The position numbers and the translations under genes are program-made. Positions 23,401 to 35,400 of a DNA stretch of 64,000 bases are shown piece after piece. The notes under the pieces are model-generated. The model was given only the letters and a program-made list of their open reading frames with translations. It searched no databases and was not told the origin of the DNA. Position 1 is the first letter of the stretch. Each line of letters starts with the position of its first letter. Source of the DNA: Triatoma infestans. Taxonomy: Eukaryota; Arthropoda; Insecta; Hemiptera; Reduviidae. Location of the stretch: assembly GCA_011037195.1 (NCBI GenBank), contig JAAEAF010004340.1:1-64000 (forward strand), given 5' to 3'.

Positions 23401-26400
23401 CAATAAAATGAAGCAGGCTAATAGCAAAAAATCTCTGATGATTTCTAGCAATGCGGTCCCACAACCACATGAATTATTTCTTTTACTGGGAATGTGTTTT
23501 GTTTTTGGTTGTAGCTTATTAGTTATTAGAGAGAGTGATGATTTTGGGAATAATATATATATATAATTGACATTGTTGGATATATTTTCATTAGAGTGTC
23601 GTTTAGTAGGTAGTGTGTTTAAAATTTCTAGTCATATTATAAACCATTTGCCACAAAACCATATCTACTTCTATCGTATTTTTAACTGTTTTTTTTGTGT
23701 TCTCAATTAGAGAACTCAGTTAGAATGAAGTTTACTTCATTTTTTGGAAGAGGTTAAATTTTCTGTAAGAAAAAGCTCTTTTTATTTATATAGGTGTTAA
23801 AACACCCTTGAAACCATAAATTTAAAATTAAAAAAAAATGATTTTACCGAAAAAAAAAACGCCTAACAGTTCAGAATTGTAAAGGATTATACAAACAACG
23901 TATCCATAACGACGGGCAGAAAAAGTATGTTTTTTTTGGGTCAGGGAAAGAAGGTGTATCAAAAGGAAACACCCTTCACCCTTGTGCAAAGGTTTCATGT
24001 CACTGGAGTGGATGTGCATGGAAAAAGAAAAAAAAAATTAGGCATGGTTCTCCAAGCATTATCCTAGTTGAGACTAGTTAGTATGGGAATTAAGTGGGCA
24101 TTGACTTCCAAAAAAGGAATACCTTTTTCTCATGAAGCCCAGAAAAAAAAGAAGTAAATAGTTTTATGATTTGATGCAGCCACTATTTTAATGCAGATTG
24201 AAACTTCAGGATCAGACTTCTGGGATTAAGAGATTTCAGTTTAGGATTTGAATTTAAAAGGATGCATATCCTTTTCCAGACATGCAACATGAAACTATTA
24301 TAATATATCATTGGGAATCCAAATATAAGTTTAATGAATTTAATTGGTGTACTTACTGACGAATCTAATGATCTTTTAATTTTAAGAGTATTCACTACTT
24401 ATAATTTTTTTGTAAAAAATCAAAAAGTATGTATTAAAAAAAAAAAAAAAGAAAAAAAAAAGCCAAACATCATTTAACGATTATGGTTACCATTTCATTT
24501 AGTTCACAAAATACTATAAAATTAAGGAAAATCCAAACTTGAATATTTATTTCTTTAATTCTCTAACATATCATAGAAAATTCTAAAATTTCTTTTATTT
24601 AATTTGAATATTACACCGCCACAAGAATAAGAAAATCAATTTAAATTGGACATATATAAAAAAAAAGTATAATAAATAAAGTATAAAATAATATTACAGT
24701 TACATACAAGCCCTCCAGTTTACATACATGTTTTTGCTCTGTAAAAATACATCCAGATTTAACATAAACAGTTTTACTTCTTTATTATATAAGTAAAAGC
24801 CTTACTACAATACTCCATACAATAAGGTTAGACACAAGTTTATATCCTAATATAATAATAACCAACCAATTAATTAACAAATTAACACAAGGAAATTCCT
24901 TTTCGCAACTTTTCTTTTTTCGTTCAGTTGTTGAAAATAGCAACCATGTAGCCATATGTTGAACCAGATGGTTCAAAATAAATAATTCTGGTCAGCTTGT
25001 CTACAGAACAATTAATAATTCGGTTGAATTGTATCGCCAAAAACACCTTACTGGTCATCTTGTGAAATACTATCCTAAAAACTGGCCTGATCCCTTTCTC
25101 ATCTGAAATTCATTTCTACGAATTTTTGAAGTGGTGATTTTCTACGAAACTATAAACATTATCTTTACCCTAATATGCCTTTTAGCACCCTAGTATGCTA
25201 AAAATTAAAACGCTGCTGTAATTAAACATCCACTTCTTTACATTTCTGCAACTTATAAATATTTAAAATTTATAAGCTAGCCATTATCGAAGAAATAGTA
25301 AATATTATGAGCAATTTCTTAGAAAATTAGCTGTAGTTTCAATATCATTATTCTGACCAACAACTAATCTATTGCTTCCACGCAAGTTTTTGTATTCACC
25401 AGCAATTTTTCCATTTTACATAGAAAGAATTTGCTTTTTCCATCAATTTTAGTTGTTTTAAAATACTAATTTTTTGATATTGATTTTTCGTAGGCTTTAA
25501 ATGGTCTTTAATAATGAATTTCCAATAATTACTTTATTGTTCTTTTCTTGTTAGCCAATCAAAATTGATGCGTGAATTGAATTTGATTGGTAACGACCTT
25601 TCTCAACATCTCTTTACTTAAATGTAATATGAATTTAAATCGTTGAGTTCACGACTAAGATTTAATCTCATAACTGAGTTTAAAGAATAATAATCCGACA
25701 GTAATCATCAATTTTATTTTTTTTATTTTTTGCTCTCTGCTGTTTATATACAATCATGTTTTCAAGTTTTCTTAAAAATTCTTTATTGTTTGCTTAGCAT
25801 TTATTTGTTTTGCTTTGTTATTTGCTTTACCAATATTTTAATTAAAAGTAAGGTGGGGGTGTTGCATTCCTTTGCTTTAACTTTTTGTTGTTTTTTTTTT
25901 TGTGTGTTTTCACTCCAGATTATATTTTTATTTATATATTTAGATTTATTGTTAATATGTTCTCGAAAGCTATATTGCAAACATGAAATATCAATTAGCA
26001 TTGCTTTTTTTTTTTATAAATATTGTTTTTCCACTTTATATATTTTCTTTCAAGATTTTTTTTTTCTTTTGTTTGGTGCTTATATTTTTATAATAATTTA
26101 TTATTATTCATAACCTTAATAATAAATCTAGTACGATGAGATAATTTTGGATATCGAAGTTAAGGAGAAAAGTATAACCGAGAAATGTTCTTATTTTGAG
26201 GATAACTGTATGATATTCCATAAAACTCTTAAAGAATTAGTTGAATTTTATATAATATGATAACATAAACACGTGTTCCATTTAGCCATTTAAGCCTTTT
26301 CACCTTTTTGGATATTTTCTTATGATTTAAATATAATTATTTTTTGTTTTGAGCGCAGATTTCATACTTATTGTAATGGATATGAGTTATGCCTAGTTGT

Positions 26401-29400
26401 TAGATACAATTATTATTATTTGTCTGTGATCAGGGAGCATACCCTACGCTATCCAAAGCCCCGCTGGGCCCATATAGCTACCCCAAGAAAAACAACAACA
26501 AACCGGGTCCAGAACAAATGCCCAGACCCGGGTCTAATCCATCTAAGATTCACCGCAGTCCAAACAGATCGGACAATAACCTTAGGGGAAATAGCCTAAG
26601 ATCTTCCACAGACATCCTGTTCCGACCAAAGGTCCTGAACCTAATTCCTCACAACCCAGGCAGTCAGTCATAAGATGGATGGATGTTTCCTCCTCTTTCT
26701 CACAGACTCTACAAAATGGAACCGGCATAAGCCCCATTATGTAGAGATGTCTCCTTAAACCACAATGTCCAATAAGGGATCCAACCAGATGCCTGAGAGA
26801 GTTCCGTGAAAGACACAGCAACGTCTCACTAATAGCCCTCTCCGGACCCCCGATGAGCATTTTGGACTTGCTACAACCAACTGTGCTCATCCATAAGGAT
26901 GAATGCTGTAAAGCTGTCCATGACTGGAAGCCTGACAGACATGTGCCAGATGATACGCCAACAGCAGGCTCCGGGCTAATGAAAGAGAGAGAGACGCCTA
27001 GTTTGGCTTTCTGATTCCCGAAAATTCCCATATGACCTGGTACCCAGACTAGAAGCACATCCTTCAGAGAAGAAAGCTCTTCAGTCTTTTAGAACATTCT
27101 AACACCAACCTGGAAGTGAAGACGTATGAACTCAGCGCAGCTTGGCTGTCCGAGTAGATACAAACACCTTCTAAGTTAATGTTACGTACCCTCTCATCCA
27201 AGACACAACAAAGAATAGATAAATCTCAGTCTGGAAGATGTGGTCCATTCACCAAGAGATACTGCCAAATGATCTCGGGTCTCAAAATAGACCCCAGCTC
27301 CAGACCAACCATCCATTCTGGAACCGTCGTGTAGCACCGGAGGTAAGTTATCAGGTATCACATCAGACGGTCCCAATCTTGACCAATCTTCCCTAGAACG
27401 TAACTAACTCTGTAAGAATGCTCGAAAACAGAAGTCTTCAACATTCCATCAGAAGTGTTAGGTACAAGGTTTTGCATAGAATTTTTCTAGAAATTATTAG
27501 TTTTCTTTTGTCCTACGATTCGTTAAAACATTTCATTCGATTACTTATTATTTTTTTGTCAGAATTCAGTCGCCAGTTTTATCTGTCATTTGTGTGCTTT
27601 TAAACCATAAGATGTCGTGATGTAGCATACAGATTTCTATGTATAGCGACGCTTTATGTTGTATCTACACACGAAGGTAAAGTGGTGTAGTATTCTCTAG
27701 ATTCGATTAAAAGCTATTTCTTCAGTTTATATTATACAATTGCTTTGTAATTTGCTGTTATTTTTGCTCTGAATAATAGAAAATATATTTGTGTCCAAGA
27801 CATTTCTTGAACTTCTCATTCCATGCTTTTCGGTGGCATCCTTCTTCGAATGTACAGATAATAAGTAAACTGTGGAAACAAGTAATTTTTGCCTCCTAGG
27901 CAAAATTTACTGTTTTGTCGTCCCCTTCAAAAAATCTGGTGTGTAAAACATTCTCATTATTTTACTGTAAATTTCATAATTCTAAATGACAAATTTTTAT
28001 TCAAACTATAATTTTTTTTCTCGTATTTGAATTTTCTTAGGTGAACCATGCACCATATCAAAAGTCACTTTAGAGGGAAGCTTTATCTGAATCCTCCCTA
28101 AGAGCAAAGCTAAAATTAATTTTCCCGAAAAATGTTTAGTACAAAAGTAAGGTCTGAATGTGTAAAGTAATATGTGTAGTACTTTAATGTACGTAATAGC
28201 TAATTTTGATCGGAAACGCTCGGTACAGAAACGCAAAAAAAAAATCTTAATTTAACTCTACGCCATTTTTCGACTTACAATAAATAATAGCCTTTGTTCA
28301 AGCATACTATTCGTAAAAACTTTCCCTTTCTTCCTATAAGATTTCATATCAAGTATTTCATGGGATATGTTAATGTATTCAATATTTAAAAAATTTAGAG
28401 TGAGTCGGATTAAGTGCGGCCATGTGTATTCGTTAGTTCAGCTTTTAACTAATGGGGCTACACTTTGCTCCTAACTTTTATGTCGCATCTTCTCATTTTT
28501 GTTGGGTAGGATACTTCTGTATGCCCGAAACCATGAGCTTCATTACGGAACCGCTTTCAGCTTTGCTAGGCCTACTTAGAAGGGCGAAGCTGAAGAACTT
28601 GCTATAACCATTGAGGATCCACAATAGACCTCCCAGTATAGGTCCCACCCACCTCTTTTTCAATCTAATCTAATACTCCTCGGTGTAAAATAAAAAATTA
28701 AAATTGAAATCAGTGCAATTTATGGTAATTAATACCATATTAATTTGGTCTGGTAATTATTACCAGCAATTAACTTGGTCCAACATGACGGACCCTACCC
28801 CATGCAGCCTTGACTTCTTCTAAATCTAAACTGTCTCCTTCAGCTTCTTTTAAATCTAAAGGTATGATACACAAATAAACGATGTTTATTAAAAAAACAT
28901 ATAACGTTGCAATTAACAAGAAGAAATACTATCACAATGTAAGTAAACTTTAATCATTAACACTTGCTAGGTGGTTGTCAGACTATGATATAAAAAGGAA
29001 AGTTATTATAAGGGGCTTGGGGATCCAATTTAAAACATTGGAATGATGAAATTCATTGAATAAATTAAGGATTATTAAACGTAAACAAGGAAAATATATA
29101 AGGAAATTATGTAGTACTCTTAGTAGTTGGAAGGAATGTTAGCCATAATCCGACCTTGTATAACTTAATAATTACCAAATTTATCCAAATATAACTACTC
29201 GAGCAAAACTTCCACTTCCGTTGGAGAACACTCTTTTCCTTTTGATTGATGACAGTTATTTAATTTAAATTTCATTATCCTTTCTTTAACTACCATTTCA
29301 ATTTGCTATTGTGGTCGCAATAGTGACATATTGGGAGTTTACTGTGAAAAATATGATGAAAGATAGACGTTATCAAAAAATTTATCAAAGTTGCAGTTGC

Positions 29401-32400
29401 TTAAATGGAGAAATTATTTTAGCAAAGAACGCACTTATTCTGGACTCATCTTATAATTTAAATATAGAAACCCATATAATTTAAATTTAACTAAATGAAC
29501 CATCAAAATGCATATAAATTGCTGGTGCATGCCCAATGAGTGGCAAGGAATTATTGTAGCTTATAATCTTCTACGAATATGGTACACTGTATTTTCGTGT
29601 GTAGTCCCACATTAAAAGCATGAGGCGCTGAAGAATAGTACAGCTAAAATGATATTAGCATCTAATACATGTCTTCAAATGCATAATATAGCAACTAAAG
29701 GAAATAGTTAAAGTTCAAAAACATCAACAGTTTTGTTGTAGATTTGTTTCACTTGGTTTCTTATTTTATTTTTTTTGTTTCACTTTCATAAATTTCGTCA
29801 GAACCATGTATTTTCAGCTTGTTTCATTAGCGAAAATCCTTGCATTATCTTGGTTAGGCAGTTATTCTATTACTCATCAACCACTTTTTATTTGCTTGGT
29901 TTTATTATTTAAGCAACATTACTGGAACAGTAATTTTATTGAACTTTTCTAATGAATCTGTATTTTCTGTTAAAAAAAAAACAAAACGGAATAATTATAA
30001 TTCTCTCTAAGTTAAAATGCAAGAAAATATGTTTCTATTACAATTTATTCTAGTTATAAGAGGTGTTCGTATATGTCTTTAAGTTAATTTTTTTTCTAAA
30101 TATTGAATGTTACGCGACGTATTTTTATCTCTTTCACAAAATAATATAATTTTTTTTTTCTTGTCACAAAGTTTACCCATGTCTTTTCATAATCAGTTAA
30201 TCTCTATTTATGCGTGGAGCAGGAATAGAATTACAATATTTTGTTTTTTCTTGTATTGTGCATGCTCTCCATCAAAAAGGATGGCTTGGATTCTCAAATG
30301 AGCCCTGAACACCAACACTTCATATAGTGCCACAATCTCACATTCTATAGTCCTGTAAAAAAAAATCTATATTTATCTTTCTTAGGTCAGTTGCTTAGTA
30401 ACCAAGAGTATGCACGCTTTTAATTATTTAATTTTTAATTTCTTCTGTAACATGTTTTCAAAAGTAACTTTGTCCAATCAAAATAATTCTATTCCTTCTA
30501 AAAAATGAAGTGAATTTTTATTCCATCTTTTATAAGGATGTTAAAAAAAAATTATTTAATAAAATATTAGGTGCTTAAATTGAGCCTAAGACCATATAAT
30601 TTTTTTTGGCTTTGTTTTAATTTGGTATTATTATTATTATTTCGAAGTTTTTCCCAAGCTTTGTATACTTTGTTTTTCATAAATCTTCTAATGTTAATAA
30701 TAAATCTTCATTCTAATGTGGATTCAGATGCCTGTATTAATAATTAGATCATCTTTCTCTAATTTTAAACAGACATTTCCCTAAACTTTCGGTGAACCAA
30801 TAATTTGAACCATTCTGAGTTGTTTTTATCACTCGCCAACCATATTTGAGGCTTCATTTATTTTATTTTTATTTTTTGGTAGAATCAGTAGATTTATTGC
30901 TACTTGACGATTATGCATCTGCATTACATTTAAAATGAATTTTTTTGGAGCAAATATCATCGTTTAGTTCCTAATACCTGAAATAGGCATGAATGGACAT
31001 GATCACATTAAAATTATAAATAGGGCTTTCCATAACCCGAAAGAGATGCAACTGCTTTCCAAGGTGATCCATGGCAATCTAAAATTGTCTCGAGTCAAAT
31101 TCAAAAGCAAACGCAATTTGAATTCTTCAGAGCCACTTTCTTTCCTCATTTCGATTATTAACTTTTCCTCATAACAATGAGGATGCTCTCTACCTTCTGT
31201 AATATTTGAGATGTTTTTCTGGTCAGCCTGTTCATACATCATTTATAGTGAATTTTTGGAATTTTCCTAGGAGTCGCCCACCATCTCTATGGTTATAGAT
31301 GAAGCATCTGCAAGTTTTGTATATCAGCTGTTTGATTTCTGATCATGCTTATCGAGAAAAGATTGCTTTTTGAGAGTTCAGGAAGAGTATAACTTTGTTA
31401 GTTAAACTTTAACCTTTCTTTTTTAGTTAGGGTTTCTAGGACAAGGAGGATGACCCTCCTCATTCGAGGTAAATTACTTATTAATATACCTTGTGGGCTC
31501 GAAAACTATAAAAAAAAAATCTTGCTCACTCCCCCATGAATGAATAATTAATTGAATACATCGTCTTTAATGAAAACTTTTCCATTTTATGCATTAGCGT
31601 TTTCACTTATGGTGGAATGGTTAAGTTTTAAGTTACCTACCAAGATGCTAAATATTTTATCTCAAGCATTGCTACAGCAGAGATGAATACATTTCGTAAT
31701 TTTCGCTAAGTCCTTTTTTTTTTTCAACTGAATATGCAGAACTTACAGATTCTTTTCTATAACTTTGGAGATTGAGTCTTCAGTCACTTGATGTTTAAAA
31801 TCTTTCATGAATTTAAGTACACATAAGCTTGTGCTACAAAAAAATGCATCATCTGGAAGTTCGAATGTTGAAACTTTCACAATAAGTAAGAAGTCATTGA
31901 TTTAATAAAATTATTAGTTTTTTGTAATAGGCTCATAAGTAAACATTTTCTATGACCTTATTAATCTTAACTATGACACGTGGTTATTTAAGCCCTAATA
32001 ACAGCTTGGAAAAGAATTTATTTGTAATGTACTACACCATAAAGTGAAGTGGTTCAACTTAATACCATTTACCATATTCCTTGTCAGAAATATAAGTGAA
32101 TTTAACTATGCAAACTTCGGCAGTTTTGTTCCATTTTATTCTTTTAATAATTTCATTTAATTTATTAAATTTTAATAGACTATTTTTACTTTATTAGAAC
32201 GAATTTGTTCAGAAAGTTTTGAGACAAGAAAAAAAGTTACAATCTGCTTAGAGATTAGGTCTCTCACCTCTAACATCAAAACCAATTTATCCAAAAACTG
32301 TTTCAAATTTACTATCACATATATATCAAATGTATAGTTTTGTATAACCAAATTTAAAGAAAATCATTGGAGCCATATTGAGAAATAATAATAATAATAA

Positions 32401-35400
32401 TGTTGCACTTGCAATTAAACTAGTTTCTTAAGGCGATTTTTTGACAAACACTTGATGGTGTCCCTTAATAAAATGATTAAACCTTACTATAGTGGAGGTG
32501 GGCAGTATAAAATGAAACTTTAATTTAGCCCCTGCAAAAAAAAGTCAAACTTTCTGCAAAATTGTTTCAAATAAAAGAAATAGGTTTTTTATAGGTTTGT
32601 GAACAAAAAATTAAAAAAAATTATAAAATCACAGTACCGAATTATCTATTTTGACCAATATCCTGGTGATCCCTAAACTATTTAGTATTTAGGCTCCTTG
32701 TGATTTTTCGATAGTTTTTGTGATAAATACCAGTGGTCTTTAAAAACCATATTCGATGAGAATCCATTTTGAAGATGTGCACGGCACTCCAGGACTTCCA
32801 TTTACAATTGAAAATAAATAAAAAATTGATAACATAGTTGACACTGAATCTCAGCTGGAAATTTCTTTGGGGAAAGACAGAGTTGAGAAATAATACTAGA
32901 ACTTGCAAAAAGATGTAACTTATTTTTTTTAATTTCTCACAATTTTCTGAATGATCTTTGTATATATATTAAAAATTCCATAAATGTATAGGTGTTTGAT
33001 ACATAAAGTTATTAAATCAAATAAAAGTAATACTTAATCCAAATGGATTGATTCTTTGTTTTGTTTTTTTTTTTTCCTCTTTTATCTTTTAATAAGTTTT
33101 GAATTGTCTTAGTAATGCTGCATGTTTTAATGTAATGCATTTTTATTATTTCTTTTATTATTAACTATAAATAATGTAGAAAATAATCATTTTAAAATAG
33201 GCAAAAAAAAAATCAACAAATTTTGAGCAACTAGTTAAAAAAAAGCATGCTTACGTTTTTGAATTTTTACAATAAAATATTTTCCTTTTGTATTTTACTT
33301 CTTTTTTAAGTAGCAATTTATTATTATTTTTATTTGCTTCTTTTTTTTATTTATTTATATTTCAGAATCCTGTTGTTATAACACCTGGACATATAACGCC
33401 TATCTATCGTCTTGACGCATGAAATATGTTTTTTATAGCATGTCATGCAAAAATTTAAATATAAAAAAAAAAATCTTATTACCAAGAAATTTTGTTGACT
33501 CACTGAAGTTTTCTTTTTTTTTTTAATATAAGTAGACCATAAATTAAATGTAATTTGTTAGGAATGATTTTTTAATCACATATAAATTTCTTTTTTAAAA
33601 AGGTTAAAAAAGGGTATATCTATATAACCTTAGTAGAAAGGTTATAGTAATAATAACAATCATAAAATCTCTACAATTATAATTACCTGTGATTTTTTTT
33701 TTTTTTTTTTAATTTAGACATTGTGATAAATTTATTTATGTAAATAATTAATAAAAATTTATTGTAAATATTGAATATAAAGAAAATTACACTTGTTTTT
33801 TTTTTCAAATTTAAGAAAATATTTTTTTTAGGGTAAATAATTATTTTACATAAATCTTTTTTTTGGAAACATTGTATGAATTGTGGTTTTTCTTTGTAGG
33901 GAAATGTAACTACTTAAAGGAAAAAAAGAAGTATTTATAATTAATTAATAGTTCTATAATTTTTCTTCTGATAAAAATATTTTTCTGTAGAGTATGGAGG
34001 GTTGCTCAGAAAGTTGACATTTAAAAAAAAAAAAAAACATTTTTGACCATCATTTACTGAAAGTTTTGATAGTTCTGACAAATTTCTTTTTAAATAGAAA
34101 ATTTTACTATGTGCTCAGTAGCATTTTATGTATATATAGCCGTCAACAAACATCACACTTCAATGGTAGTTTAAAAGGAAGCAATGGTAATTCATACTTC
34201 CTCTGAAGCGTTTTTAAAATTAATTTCACTTGAAAAATATTTCAAATAAACGTGATAGGCCTTTTGCATATGTGAAACTTAATACATATTTACACACACG
34301 TAAAATTAAAAATCTATTTACTCTTTATTCAGAAAGACAAAAACATAATATATAAACACACACAAAAAATGAAAACAGATGCCACTTAACAATACAGAGA
34401 AACATTTCGTTCAGTGTCATAGTTACTTAATTAATTTCTATTCAATCCTCCTCCACTATACTGCCCATATATCTTGCAACAATTACACAAACACAGAGGG
34501 TGAGTGAGAGAGAATGAGAAAGATATCATACTTCTTTCAAACAGTAAGAGAATGTAAATTTTCTCTCATACAAAGTTCTGTAATTGATATTTCAGGTATG
34601 GTAGTTCTTGCTTCAGTGCACTCGTTTTGATCTATACTTTTGCAAAACTCAAAGCTGGCAATCGAGTCATCCAAAGTTAATTCTCCAGAAATTAAATAAT
34701 AATCGCGGAATCCATTTTCTCATAGTTTATTATTCTCCATATATCAGCAATGTTTAAAAGAGTTATTAATAGATGGTTCAGTGATCTTTGTTTGCAGTAA
34801 ATCAATATCTATTTTTTGAGTTGACCTCCACGTCCGTTTAGGATCCCACTAACTGGATTTCAGGGAAGAGCTTTCTTCTCTGAAGGATATGCTTCTAGTT
34901 TTGGTGCCAGGTCACATGGGAATTTTTGGGAATGAGGAGGTGGACAGGTTTGGTAAATTAGGCGCCTCTCTTCCTTTCATTGGTCCCGAGCCTGCTGTTG
35001 GCGTGTCTTCTGGCACATGACGTCTGTCAGGCTTCCAGACATGGACAGCTTCACAGCATTCATCCTTATGGATTAGCTCAGTTGGTTTTCGGTAGTCCAA
35101 AATGCTCATATCAGGGATCCGGACAAGGCCATTAGTGAGTGACGTTGCTGTGTTTTTCACGGAGTTCTCTCAGGCATGTGGTTGGATCCCTTACTGGACA
35201 TTGTGGTTTAAGGAGACATCTCTACATAATGGGGCTCATGCCGGATCCATTTTTTAGAGTCTGTGAGACAGAGGAGGAAACACCCCATCCATCTTATGAC
35301 TGATTGCCTGAGTTATGAGGAAATTAGGTTCTGGACCTTTGGTCGGAATAGAATGTCTGTGGAAGAGCTTAGGCTATATTAGTTGTTTTTTTTGGGGTAG

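Larger units (their letters stand above)
18459..33365 (+). other. Intron 13 of the Nhe3-like gene (14.9 kb)
   Basis: Very long AT-rich intron. Recognised contents: foldback element 19676-20303, LINEs at 20653-21580 and 26410-27420, Cys-rich open frames at 21585-22307, a hammerhead-like repeat at 23275-23470, and family A fragments at 27930 and 32330. Stretches 18459-19675, 23471-26409, 28271-32330 and 32480-33365 hold only low-complexity sequence and chance frames (for example the 127-codon phenylalanine/isoleucine-rich frame at 25730-26113). Confidence 0.6.

Noticed and set aside
25730..26113. 127-codon frame rich in Phe, Ile, Tyr and Cys, membrane-like
   Set aside because: A translation of T-rich low-complexity intron DNA; no conserved motif and no splice logic.
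28400..28690. GC-richer patch with 'cccacccacctctttttcaat', like the edge of the 9.9 kb repeat
   Set aside because: Only the short 'ggtcccacccac' edge is shared; no arm or core could be aligned.
33990..34030. 'gagggttgctcagaaagttgac', resembling a mariner end
   Set aside because: No inverted partner, TA duplication or transposase was found nearby.
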